Origin: Pedobacter sp. HDW13
GTDB lineage: Bacteria; Bacteroidota; Bacteroidia; Sphingobacteriales; Sphingobacteriaceae
Reading direction: 5' to 3'
Length of the DNA stretch: 64,000 nucleotides
Assembly: GCF_011303555.1 (NCBI RefSeq)
Contig: NZ_CP049868.1
Location: forward strand, 186,001 to 250,000
Below, piece by piece: positions 37,562 to 47,348 of this stretch (positions are counted from its first letter, which is position 1; each line of letters begins with the position of its first letter). Position numbers and translations under genes: made by a program. Below the pieces are notes generated by a model. It did no database searches. It saw only the letters and a list, made by a program, of their open reading frames with translations, and was not told the origin of the DNA.

Positions 37562-40500
37562 TTAAAACTTTACATTAATTCCTGCGGTAATGACCAAAGG
37601 GTTTGGATAACCAAAGCCTGGGCTCTCAGGATCAAGTCCGGTAAAGGACTTTGATTTCATCAAAATGGCCAGATTATCGCCACCAACATAAAACCTTAAA
37701 CTCTGCATCTTTAATTTTGAGATTAGTTTTTTATCAAAGCTGTAGCCTATTTGCGCATTTCTAAGTTTTAGATAGGAGCCGTTTTCAATAAAATAAGTAG
37801 AAAGTCGTGCTTCAAAATTATCATCGGTTAAGGCAACTGCTGGAATATCGGTGTTAGGGTTCGACGGCGACCAGGCATTCAGCAATCTGGCACCTTTGTT
37901 AGATGAAGATTCTACAGCGCTCCAAAAATCGGTATAAGATTTGGCCTCATTTCTAACTTCGACAGAACCAATACCTTGCAACAAGAAAGAAAAATCGAAG
38001 TTTTTATAGTTTATCGCTGCGTTTAAACCATAAGTATATTTTGGTAATGGATTACCAATCCAGGTACGGTCATTATCATTAATTACCCCATCGTTGTTCA
38101 AATCTTTATATCTGATGCGCCCAAGCCCTTTGCCTGGTTGTGCTGCATATGAATCAACTTCTGCCTGTGTTCTAAAAAGTCCATCGGCAACGTAGCCAAA
38201 GAAAGACCCTAAGGTTCTACCTAAAATATTCTGCCCTTTCCCATCTCCACCATAAGCATTTACTACCTCTGCAGGTAAATGTGTAACTTTATTGCGCACC
38301 ATATCAAAGTTACCATTAAGTTCAAGGCTCAAATCATTAGTCAGTTTACTTTTATGTCCCAAACTAAGTTCAAAACCTTTATTTTCCATTGATGCACCAT
38401 TTATATAAGTGTTTCCGCCTTCACCCAAAACACCTATATAAGGAGGGAGTAAAAGTATTCCGCTTGTTTTTTTGATGTAGTAGCCAACGCTTCCGTAAAG
38501 CTTTTGTTTCCATAGTGAAAAGTCTAAGGCTGCATTTGTCATTTCAGTAGCCTCCCATTTCAGGTTTGGATTGGCGTTTTGTGAAAGATAAAATCCGGAT
38601 GGTAAAACACCGCTTTTATTTCCGTTAATATCGTACGAGGTAATATTGTAGTTAGTCAGGTAGATATTGTATATCGCGTTATTATTAATTTCCTGGTTTC
38701 CGGTTTTTCCCCAGCCTGCATGTAATTTCAGATCGTCGAATATGCTGGTATTATTTTTAACGAAAGATTCTTCACTGATGCGCCAAGCACCGGAAAATGC
38801 AGGAAAAGTTCCATATTTATTGTTGGCACCAAACCTTGATGACCCATCACGTCTTATCGTGGCAGAAAACAGGTAACGGTCCATAAAAGAATAGTTCGCC
38901 CTTGCGATATATGATAAAAGCACATTCTTCGCACCGCTTCCACTATTGTCTTTAATACCTGTGCCTGCATCAAGGTACATATAATCAGGATCTTCCAGCA
39001 CATAACCTTCTCTTGAAGCCATAAATGTATTGGAGTTTTCTACAAAATGTTCAGTACCTGCAAAAGCATTTAACCTGTGATTACCTTTTTCAAGGTTATA
39101 ATTTACAGTATTCGTCCAGGTGGTTTTTACATTGTGTGTTTGGCTTTCAATAACTTTGGTAACATCATTCACTAAATATCCACTCACATATTTCTTTTGC
39201 CAGTTCCTGCTGGTGTAATTCCCGTAATCAATACCAAAATTAGATTTAAACACCAAGCCTTTCGTAATTTTTACATCGGCAAAGAAATTTCCAAAGAGCC
39301 TCATATAATCGTACCCATTCTGTTTATTATCTTCAAGTACACGTACCGGATTTTGGCGGTCGTTCATACCCGCCACAGGGCCTCCCCAACCTATGCCATC
39401 TACGGTATGTACCGGAATGATAGGAAGTGCTTGTAAGGCCGAGTTGATAATATTAGCCGAAACCTCTTTTGTTTTTGTTAAACTCAGGTTTTGCCCAATG
39501 GTCAATGCACCATTGAATAACTTATAATCTGAATTGATCCTTGCTGAAATTCTATTGAACCCGGTTGTCCTCACAATCCCTTTATTATCAAAGTAGCCCA
39601 AAGAAAGCAGATAATGTCCATTGTCAGTGCCACTAGAAACCTGTGCATCATAATTTTGTATTACACCAAGCTGAGAAATTTCATCAAACCAATTGGTATT
39701 GGCTGTTCTAAGGGTTTGTGCCGGATTAAGAAACTCAGGTAACATCACTTTATTTAGTACCGGTTGGTTTGTAGTGGGATTAACTGACCAATCAAACTGA
39801 TACTGCAATCCACTTGTATTGGGATTAATGTTTTTATTGGTATAAGCCTGCCACAAAATTTTACCGTAGCCTTCTGCATCCAGCATTTCGAGTTTGTTTA
39901 CATAAGTTGATAAAGAAGTATAGGCATTCCCATTCAGTTGCGTGCTTCCACTTTTACCTTTTTTGGTCGTAATTACAATTACTCCATTTCCTGCTCTTGC
40001 CCCATATATACTGGCTGAAGAAGCATCTTTAAGTATCTGCATCGATTCGATATCTGCCTGGTTAAGTTCATGCATCCCAGCCTTTGTTGGTACCCCATCT
40101 ATGATGAAAAGCGGGTCATTGTTGTTTAGTGTACCAATTCCCCTAATACGGATGGTTGCCGGTGAACTTGGTGCGCCGTTACCGGTAATATAAACGCCGG
40201 CTACCTGGCCTTGTAAAGCTTTCATTGGATTGGCGACAGACTGTTTTTTCAGCTCATCTACATCAACAATGGCTACATCTCCCGTTAGGTCTTTTTTACG
40301 CTCGGTCTGATAACCTGTTACCACTACCTCATCGAGATTTTTGGTATCCGCCTCAAGCACAATATCAATTTTCGTGCGGCCGTTAACCGGAACTTCTTTG
40401 CTCAAAAAGCCCATGTAAGAAATGACCAATACAGGATTATTTCCTGAAATACTGAGCGTAAATCCCCCTTTGCTGTCGGTGCTAGTTCCGGTCTTTGTAC

Positions 40501-40642
40501 CTTTGAGCATTACGCCAACGCCAATTAATGTTTCTCCTTTGTTATCTGTTACTTTTCCAGTTATGGTTAGAGGGTTTTGGGCCATCGTCTTCCCATAAAC
40601 AAGACAAGCAATTAGAAGGATTAGAAAATATTTTATTTTCAT
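37562..40642 (-). CDS. SusC-like TonB-dependent outer-membrane transporter
   Basis: A 1026-aa SusC/RagA transporter. Signal peptide to about residue 21 (TMAQ), carboxypeptidase-regulatory-like domain at 25-100 (ITGKVTDNKGETLIGVGVML), TonB box region (LDEVVVTGYQTERKKDLTG), plug domain with PATIRIRGIGTLNNNDPLFI, then IDGVPT, and a long barrel with typical SusC segments such as GRIRYKDLNNDGVINDNDRT and a C-terminal aromatic (INVKF). It imports oligosaccharides together with the adjacent SusD. It lies downstream of fructokinase after a 171-bp gap that may hold its own promoter. Confidence 0.96.
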   Translation of the reverse strand: MKIKYFLILLIACLVYGKTMAQNPLTITGKVTDNKGETLIGVGVMLKGTKTGTSTDSKGGFTLSISGNNPVLVISYMGFLSKEVPVNGRTKIDIVLEADTKNLDEVVVTGYQTERKKDLTGDVAIVDVDELKKQSVANPMKALQGQVAGVYITGNGAPSSPATIRIRGIGTLNNNDPLFIIDGVPTKAGMHELNQADIESMQILKDASSASIYGARAGNGVIVITTKKGKSGSTQLNGNAYTSLSTYVNKLEMLDAEGYGKILWQAYTNKNINPNTSGLQYQFDWSVNPTTNQPVLNKVMLPEFLNPAQTLRTANTNWFDEISQLGVIQNYDAQVSSGTDNGHYLLSLGYFDNKGIVRTTGFNRISARINSDYKLFNGALTIGQNLSLTKTKEVSANIINSALQALPIIPVHTVDGIGWGGPVAGMNDRQNPVRVLEDNKQNGYDYMRLFGNFFADVKITKGLVFKSNFGIDYGNYTSRNWQKKYVSGYLVNDVTKVIESQTHNVKTTWTNTVNYNLEKGNHRLNAFAGTEHFVENSNTFMASREGYVLEDPDYMYLDAGTGIKDNSGSGAKNVLLSYIARANYSFMDRYLFSATIRRDGSSRFGANNKYGTFPAFSGAWRISEESFVKNNTSIFDDLKLHAGWGKTGNQEINNNAIYNIYLTNYNITSYDINGNKSGVLPSGFYLSQNANPNLKWEATEMTNAALDFSLWKQKLYGSVGYYIKKTSGILLLPPYIGVLGEGGNTYINGASMENKGFELSLGHKSKLTNDLSLELNGNFDMVRNKVTHLPAEVVNAYGGDGKGQNILGRTLGSFFGYVADGLFRTQAEVDSYAAQPGKGLGRIRYKDLNNDGVINDNDRTWIGNPLPKYTYGLNAAINYKNFDFSFLLQGIGSVEVRNEAKSYTDFWSAVESSSNKGARLLNAWSPSNPNTDIPAVALTDDNFEARLSTYFIENGSYLKLRNAQIGYSFDKKLISKLKMQSLRFYVGGDNLAILMKSKSFTGLDPESPGFGYPNPLVITAGINVKF

Positions 40643-40813
40643 CGCCTGGTTATATTTAAATAGTGAATGTTTGGAATTGCCATATGTTATTAAAAAGATG
40701 GCATCCTTAAATTTGGTTAGTATTAAAAATGTGATTTTCCCCTTTCCTCAGGGAGATGAAGTAGTTTTTTTATTCATAATGGTTCGTTTTATTGGTTTTA
40801 TTTGGTTTTTAAA

Positions 40814-41739
40814 TTATAGTGTTTTACTGTCGCTTATACCCCATTTTCTTTTCCAGATAAACCTGTCGAAATCAAATTTGGAATAACTGGGGCAAGCACC
40901 CGTTTGTGAGGTAATAAAGGCCCCCATTGCCACTGCGTAATCAAGGGTCAGTTCTAATGTTTCGCCTGATAATTTCATCGCCAAAAAAGCAGCAAGAAAA
41001 GAATCCCCACTTCCTATTGTATCCGAAACGCTGATGTTGTAAGCAGGGAAATTATAACTCAGGTCCTTGTTATAATAAGTTGCCCCATCCGCCCTTTTGT
41101 AATGAGGATTTCACTCATCCCAAATTTTTCAAAAATAGCCTCTACGCAGTCTAGTTCCCTTGAGGGATCAATATTATTCCATTGTGCTATAAGCGATAAT
41201 TCTGCAGCATTGATTTTGACCATATCTGCTTTCTTCAACAAACCGGTTATCAGCTCAGGAGTGTAATGCGGGGCGCGAAGGTTTACATCGAAAACTTTAT
41301 AGCTTGCATTGTCCAACAGATTTAACAGCGTAGCCCTGGATACCTCATTTCTTGAGCAAAGGCTTCCAAAAACAAAGCCATCAGACTTTTTAACCAGTTC
41401 TTCAAGGCCACTTTCATTTCGAATATAATCCCAGGCAACCGGAGCGACAATATCATAACTTACCTCATGTTCTGCATTAATTTTGGCTACTACCTGGCTG
41501 GTTTGACGTTCACGGTTTATCTGAACCCATTCTTTTTCTACACCTATGCTATCCAAAAAACCCAGCAATTCAGCTCCTGGTTCATCATTGCCAATACTGC
41601 TAATCAAATAACTGGTTAAACCTAGTTTATGCAGGTGATAGGCCACATTCATAGGTGCCCCTCCTGGCCTTTTACTTCCAGTAGGTAAATTATCCCAAAG
41701 GATCTCCCCAAAACACACAATCGATTTATTTTTCGACAT
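40814..41739 (-). CDS. Fructokinase, PfkB family, frameshifted
   Basis: Carbohydrate kinase that phosphorylates fructose. The frame from 41739 opens VCFGEILWDNLPTGSKRPGG, then APMNVAYHLHKLG, the PfkB substrate motif. The frame stops early at 41059; one additional C in the run 41092-41094 (G in the gene) restores KGADGATYYNKDL and the catalytic anion-hole motif SVSDTIGSGDSFLAAFL, where GSGD holds the catalytic base, to a stop at 40814. The restored protein is 308 aa, the normal length. It lies between the sugar transporter (16 bases upstream) and SusC, the arrangement of known fructan loci. Confidence 0.9.
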
Positions 41740-41754
41740 AATCTTATTTTTTTC

Positions 41755-43085
41755 TTAATGTAATACGATATGCTCACCAATCTGCTCCAATGATTTGCCT
41801 TTGGTTTCCGGCATTAGTTTCCATACAAAAATTAATTGTAGTACCATCATCCCTCCAAAAAAGAAGAATGTAGTTGCCCCGCCAAATGTCTCAGTGAGGT
41901 AAGGAAAATAAAAAGCTATAATAGCAGCCATCACCCAGTGGGTAGAGCTCCCCAGTGTTTGACCTTTAGCGCGTACCTGATTGGGAAATATCTCAGAAAT
42001 GAAAACCCAGATTACCGCCCCCTGAGAAAAGGCAAAAAAAGCAATAAACAGCATGATATATATTGGTATTGCTATCCCCCAAACGATTCGGTATAAAAGG
42101 TATAACCAACCAGAAAAAGTGAGGCAATCAACCCTAATGACCCAATAAGCATCAGTACTCTTCTGCCTACCTTATCAATAAAATTTAAGGCGAGTAAAGT
42201 AAAGATAAAATTGATAATACCGATTCCAACTGTTGAAAGCAATGAGCCATGCGCACCAAGTCCGGCCATTTCAAAAATCCGGGGTGAATAATAAATGATC
42301 GCATTAATTCCGGAAACCTGGTTGAAAAAAGCAAACAACACGGCAAGTACAACCGGTTTGTTGTATTTCCCAGAAAACAAGCCCTCTCCAGATTTTTTTT
42401 CGCCTTCCGTTTCTTTTGAATTTTGGATAGCTGTAAGTTCCTGATCGCAATTAAGGGGGTTGATAATCCTGAGGATTTCCAATGCTTTTTCATTCGCACC
42501 CTTTTTCAGGATCAACCAGCGTGGACTCTCCGGGATTAAAATAATCAGCAAAAAGAATATCAATGAAGGGAAAGCCTGTACGCCAAGCATCCACCGCCAT
42601 GAAGCTTCACCTCCCTGGCTAATAAGATAATTGGAAAGATAAGAAATTAAAATACCTAGTACCACATTAAACTGGAAAAGGCCTACGAGTCTGCCTCTAC
42701 GATCGGCTGGAGATATTTCGGATATATAGATTGGAGCAGTTACTGATGAAATACCGACTCCTAAACCTCCCAGAAAACGAAAAGTAAGGAACACATACCA
42801 ATCATGTGCAAGTGCAGTACCTAATGAAGAAAATAGGTATAGGGCGGCAACAAAATATAGTGTATTTTTTCTTCCAAAGCGATCAGAAGGTTTCGAACCT
42901 AAAAGTGATCCGATTACAGTGCCAATAAGTGCAATAGAGATCGTTAGTCCGTGTTCGAACACAGAGAGTTTCCAGAATTGCTGGATTGCTTTTTCGGCAC
43001 CTGAAATAACTGCCGTGTCAAAGCCAAATAAAAAGCCTCCTAAGGCTACAACCGCGGACCAGGCCAGAACGGAATTCTTTTTCAT
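41755..43085 (-). CDS. MFS sugar transporter (fructose uptake), frameshifted
   Basis: A sugar-porter family MFS protein with 12 helices. Motifs: GGFLFGFDTAVISGAEKAI near the start, GSKPSDRFGRKNTLYF, RFLGGLGVGISS, ISPADRRGRLVGLFQ, PESPRWLI, and PETKGKSLEQIGEH at the end. The frame breaks at the C run 42076-42080; one more base joins ESFG-GIAIPIYI to MLFIAFFAFSQGAVIWVFIS, giving 443 aa. I start at the ATG at 43085 (MKKNSVLAW) and not at 43118. It should bring fructose released by the periplasmic GH32 enzymes through the inner membrane to the fructokinase. It heads the minus-strand fructan operon. Confidence 0.9.
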
Positions 43086-43340
43086 GAAGATTGGTTTATA
43101 AATGGTTAATGGGTGCAAATTACCACAAAACAGAAAGTCGGGTTATTAAAATCCTATCAAAAAGCTTAAAAAAACAAATTAAACCAACCGTTTAATTATC
43201 AAATACTTACAAAACAAAAACAGGCTACTAAAAACAGACTTTAATTTTAATAACACTTTTCTTTAAACCATGTTACATGGATAGCGTAACCAAACAATCA
43301 GCCATTTTAAATTGCCACATGTAATCTTTAGCTTTAGGTT

Positions 43341-46127
43341 ATGATTAGCCAAATATTTAGCAACAATGGGATTATAGGTAAAGCACGGATAAGGTTTTTT
43401 ATTGGTTTGTTAGTTGGCATAATTTGCATTTCTGCTTGTAGAGAACAATCCAGAAAAGAAGCATTTACAATTGGATTTTCTCAATGTGTAGGTTCAGACC
43501 TATGGCGGCGCACGATGCTCGAAGAAATTAAAATGGAGCTTTCGCTCCGGCCGGAAACCCAGCTAATATATGCTGATGCCAATAACAATAGTACCAAACA
43601 GATCGAGCAGGTACGGGAAATGCTGGATAAGGGCATCGATCTATTGATCATCTCTCCCAACGAAGCACGCCCACTAACTGGAATTGTAGAAGAACTATAC
43701 AGTAAAGGTATTCCTGTTATCGTTATTGATAGAAAGACAGCCTCTGCCCAATATACGGCTTATGTAGGTGCGGAGAATTATCAGATCGGAAAAATGGCCG
43801 GCGCTTATATCAATACGCTCCTTGGCGGCAAAGGGAATATTATTGAAATTATGGGCCTTCCAGGTTCCTCTCCTGCTATTGAAAGAGCAAAAGGCTTTAG
43901 TGATGAGCTAAAAAAACATACTGGTATCAAAATCATTTCGCAACTCTACGGGAATTGGCTAGCATCCAGTACTGCATCCCAACTGGAAGACCAAAAAGAT
44001 AATCTTTATGCCGCTGATGCTATTTTTGCCCATAATGATGTAATGGCGGCGAGTGCAAAAGCCTTCTTAAAAAAACATAATATTGTTAAAAACATCAAAA
44101 TCGTAGGCGTTGATGCATTACCAGGGCCAGGTGGTGGACTGCAAATGATTAGTGACAAGAAAATTACAGCAAGTGTACTATATCCTACAGGAGGCAAAGA
44201 AGCCATAAATATTGCCCTTAGAATACTAAATAAAGAATCATTTGGCAAAGAAAACCTATTACAAAGCCTTGTTATCGATAGTACTTCAGTACAGTTGATG
44301 AAACTACAATGGGCACGGATATCAGGACAGCAAAAAGACATTGAACGGCAACAAACACTTTTGGAAGACCAGATACGGGTTTACGACAGCCAGCGGTTGG
44401 TGCTTAATATTATTGTTATCATGTTGGTTTTAACAGTTATTTTCGGGGGATTGGCATTTTTTTCATTGCTGGAGAATAGGAAAATAAACAAAAGTCTTGA
44501 ACAAAAGAATGATGAAATCCTTAGCCAGCGTAATCAGCTTGTTGAAGCATCTGCGCGGATTGAAGCTGCTACTGAAGAGAAACTAAACTTCTTTACCAAT
44601 ATTTCCCATGAATTTAGGACACCGTTGACCTTAATCCTCTCCCCATTAGAAGATCTTTTAAAACAGGAAAAAACGGGAACAAGAACAGCCAAAGACCTGG
44701 GATTAATTAAAAGAAATGTTTACCGGCTGCTTAAACTGGTTAATGAGCTTATTGATTACAGAAAAATCGAACACCAGAAATTCAAGGTGTACCCTACAAA
44801 TAATAACGTTACCAATTTTTTGAGTGAGATTATCGACAGTTTTCAATACGGGGCGAACAAAAAGAACATTGCACTCAACCTAATTTCAGCTGAAAAGAAC
44901 TTTTATGCCTGGTTTGACATTAATATACTAGATAAAATCATCTTCAACCTTTTAAGTAATGCCCTCAAATTTACAGGGCCTAATGGCAGAATTACCGTAG
45001 CAGTGGAGCACTTAGAAGATACCTTTTTTATCACCGTTACCGATAACGGGCAAGGTATGACCGAAGAAGAACTAGATCACGTCTGGGACCAATTTTACCA
45101 ATCCGATACCATGGAATCCAAAGGATCAGGACTAGGGCTTTCGCTGTCACGTGAACTTATCCACTTGCACGGTGGATCAATAGGTGTGGAGAGTAAAAAA
45201 TGGCAGGGGAGTACATTCAAGTTGATTTTGCCAATCGGATCTCCGCCTGTTACAGCACCATCATTTAATAAATTGAGAGTGGATTTTGCAGAGCAAATTA
45301 ATATTTATGCTAACGCTGAGGATACTATAAAGCAAACGATCAATGAAACGGCTTTTGATTATATAAAAGATCAGTCGATATTAATTATTGAAGACAATTT
45401 GGAACTTTTGAACTATTTAAGCGATAAATTTTCAGCAAATTACGAAGTATTTTCTGCGTCCTCTGGGAACGATGGCCTAAATCAGGCCTACGAAAAAATT
45501 CCTGATCTGATTATCTCCGATGTAATTATCCCTGGGATGTCAGGTAGGGAATTGGCTAAAAAACTCAAAACAGACCTGAGGACCTCACATATTCCTATTA
45601 TATTGCTAACAGCTCAAGGTAGTCCCGAACAACAGATAGAAGGAATACAAAGCATGGCCGACCTCTATATGACCAAACCTTTCCATTTTGATTATCTCAT
45701 TGCCAATGTTGAAAATTTAATTAGAAACCGTATTATTCTTAAAGAACATTATATAAGTGATATTAGTTCTGGTGCAACAAAAAAGGCCGTTATAAATGCC
45801 TTGGATAAAAAATTCCTGAATGATTTTGCGGGTTTTGTTGAGCATCACATCGGTAATGAAAATCTAAGTGTGGATGACATTGCCCAGGCTATCGGAATAT
45901 CGAGAATCCAGCTCTACAGGAAGGTTAAAGCTTTATTAAACTCAAGTATAACAGATTATATTCTCTACCGAAGGTTAAAAAAAGCAAAATACATGTTATT
46001 GAATGAGGACTATTCTATCTCAGAAATTAGTTTCATGGTTGGTATTTCATCAGCCACCTATTTTTCAACGCTATTTAAAAACAAATATGGCATGAGCCCG
46101 AGTGAATTTAAAAAGAAACCTATTTGA
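43341..46127 (+). CDS. Hybrid two-component regulator with periplasmic fructose-type sensor
   Basis: A 928-aa all-in-one sensor/regulator. Domains: signal/anchor about 16-32, periplasmic LacI/RbsB-type sugar-binding domain about 42-325 (IGFSQCVGSDLWRRTMLEEI, then VIVIDRKTASAQYTAYVGAE), membrane helix 353-376, HisKA with phospho-acceptor His423 in ISHEFRTPLT, HATPase (DNGQGMTEEELDHVW, GSGLGLSLS), receiver about 680-795 (LIISDVIIPGMSG) and a C-terminal AraC HTH (ISFMVGISSATYFSTLFKNK). It stands divergent from the fructan operon. In B. thetaiotaomicron the equivalent protein (BT1754) senses fructose directly; the same role is inferred here because of the shared architecture. Confidence 0.94.
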   Translation: MISQIFSNNGIIGKARIRFFIGLLVGIICISACREQSRKEAFTIGFSQCVGSDLWRRTMLEEIKMELSLRPETQLIYADANNNSTKQIEQVREMLDKGIDLLIISPNEARPLTGIVEELYSKGIPVIVIDRKTASAQYTAYVGAENYQIGKMAGAYINTLLGGKGNIIEIMGLPGSSPAIERAKGFSDELKKHTGIKIISQLYGNWLASSTASQLEDQKDNLYAADAIFAHNDVMAASAKAFLKKHNIVKNIKIVGVDALPGPGGGLQMISDKKITASVLYPTGGKEAINIALRILNKESFGKENLLQSLVIDSTSVQLMKLQWARISGQQKDIERQQTLLEDQIRVYDSQRLVLNIIVIMLVLTVIFGGLAFFSLLENRKINKSLEQKNDEILSQRNQLVEASARIEAATEEKLNFFTNISHEFRTPLTLILSPLEDLLKQEKTGTRTAKDLGLIKRNVYRLLKLVNELIDYRKIEHQKFKVYPTNNNVTNFLSEIIDSFQYGANKKNIALNLISAEKNFYAWFDINILDKIIFNLLSNALKFTGPNGRITVAVEHLEDTFFITVTDNGQGMTEEELDHVWDQFYQSDTMESKGSGLGLSLSRELIHLHGGSIGVESKKWQGSTFKLILPIGSPPVTAPSFNKLRVDFAEQINIYANAEDTIKQTINETAFDYIKDQSILIIEDNLELLNYLSDKFSANYEVFSASSGNDGLNQAYEKIPDLIISDVIIPGMSGRELAKKLKTDLRTSHIPIILLTAQGSPEQQIEGIQSMADLYMTKPFHFDYLIANVENLIRNRIILKEHYISDISSGATKKAVINALDKKFLNDFAGFVEHHIGNENLSVDDIAQAIGISRIQLYRKVKALLNSSITDYILYRRLKKAKYMLLNEDYSISEISFMVGISSATYFSTLFKNKYGMSPSEFKKKPI

Positions 46128-46200
46128 CGGTTCAACGTAATCATTTGCACCATAAAGAATCTTTTGCAAAACTTTTATCGAACTCCGTAGTTCTATAGGA

Positions 46201-46695
46201 ATGGAAAACATCGACTTAATTACCATCCCTGCTGCCCGTAAGGGTGAGCTTGAAGTATTAAAAGAACTGATCAAACGAGGTGCTGACCTGGAACATCGCG
46301 ATGAGAAAGGCTATACACCATTGATTATTGCCTGCTACAACAATCAGTTTGAGGCTGCCAAATTACTCATTGAAGGGGGAGCTAAAATTGATGCGGCAGA
46401 TTATGGCGGAAATACTGCCCTTATGGGAGTGGCTTTTAAGGGATATGTAGATATTGCCAGGCTTCTTATCGACAATGGTGCATCTGTTGATATTAAACAC
46501 GGAAATGGTGGCACCGCGCTGATGTTTGCAGCCATGTTCGGAAGAAACGAAGTACTATCTTTACTTATAGAGAATGGAGCAGATTTAACATTGGCTGACT
46601 TGCGTGGCCAAACTGCTTTGGACTATGCAGCCCTGCAAGGGAATGAAATAGGTGGAAAAATACTTACGGCGACTAACGGTGCGCTAATCCGCTAA
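46201..46695 (+). CDS. Ankyrin-repeat protein
   Basis: A 164-aa protein made of four to five ankyrin repeats (ELIKRGADLEHRDEKGYTPL, IEGGAKIDAADYGGNTALMG, IDNGASVDIKHGNGGTALMF, IENGADLTLADLRGQTALDY). There is no signal peptide. Its 3' end overlaps that of the convergent gene ending at 46684 by 12 bases. It lies next to a katE cluster; in Pseudomonas aeruginosa the ankyrin protein AnkB is encoded beside katB and supports its activity, so a catalase link is possible but unproven here. Confidence 0.92.
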   Translation: MENIDLITIPAARKGELEVLKELIKRGADLEHRDEKGYTPLIIACYNNQFEAAKLLIEGGAKIDAADYGGNTALMGVAFKGYVDIARLLIDNGASVDIKHGNGGTALMFAAMFGRNEVLSLLIENGADLTLADLRGQTALDYAALQGNEIGGKILTATNGALIR

Positions 46696-47292
46696 AAAAG
46701 CTTTGATCAGAATTTTCCACTGGGGATAGGACAAACCCAGCTTTGCAGCAATGCCGACCGCAAAGTTCCTTCCCTTGTCTAGCAGCCTTTGAGCATCTGT
46801 ATTGGCCACCTCATTACGGCCATGTTCTTCAGCAAAAACTTCATTTCCACTTCGCCGGATTATAAAAGTAGAGGTGGCAATGTCTTTTAAGAAATGTGCA
46901 ATTTCCGTGCTGCCTGATACGGGGTGCGCTGAAGGCCTTACAGTCATCGCCAACCCCTGATCATCTTCTCTCTCAAAGCTTTTAATTTGTTCAATTTTTA
47001 CCCAGTCGTAGCCCATACCTGCCATCGTCCCTGGACCAGGAAGATCGATGCGGATATAATCCCCCTGCTTAGCATCTCTTTCTATCCTAATACCCAAAGG
47101 GGAAATAAGCTGAAAGTCAGATACTCCAGCCAAGCTGCCCCATCTGTTTACATTCAGCAACCGCTCACAGCCAAGGTGATATACCCTAATCGCTTCTTCA
47201 ACATTCTGGCTGCTGCGCCTTTGCTCAGCATCCATCCTACTGCCCTGATATTGATCTGGGATAAGGCTGTCAATATTTTCTTCAACTTTCAT
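46684..47292 (-). CDS. Conserved protein of unknown function, downstream of katE
   Basis: A 202-aa protein I do not recognise by family name. Strong-looking segments are AIRVYHLGCERLLNVNRWGS, GDYIRIDLPGPGTMAGMGYD, WVKIEQIKSF and SAHPVSGSTEIAHFLKDIAT. The late segment EVFAEEHGRNEVAN is followed by a helical tail ending FLAD. No signal peptide or membrane helix is visible, so it is cytoplasmic. It lies 56 bases downstream of katE on the same strand, separated by a hairpin, suggesting a linked but weakly coupled role. Confidence 0.75.
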   Translation of the reverse strand: MKVEENIDSLIPDQYQGSRMDAEQRRSSQNVEEAIRVYHLGCERLLNVNRWGSLAGVSDFQLISPLGIRIERDAKQGDYIRIDLPGPGTMAGMGYDWVKIEQIKSFEREDDQGLAMTVRPSAHPVSGSTEIAHFLKDIATSTFIIRRSGNEVFAEEHGRNEVANTDAQRLLDKGRNFAVGIAAKLGLSYPQWKILIKAFLAD

Positions 47293-47310
47293 AACATTTT
47301 CAGTTTAAGT

Positions 47311-47336
47311 TGATGGGGAAACGAACATCCCCATCA
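47311..47336 (-). terminator. Hairpin between katE and the following gene
   Basis: A perfect 9-bp stem (TGATGGGGA/TCCCCATCA) with an 8-base loop, 12 bases past the katE stop. The T-tract on the minus strand is poor (ACTTAAAC), so it may act as a weak terminator or a 3' end stabiliser. Confidence 0.5.
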
Positions 47337-47348
47337 GTATATTTTAAA

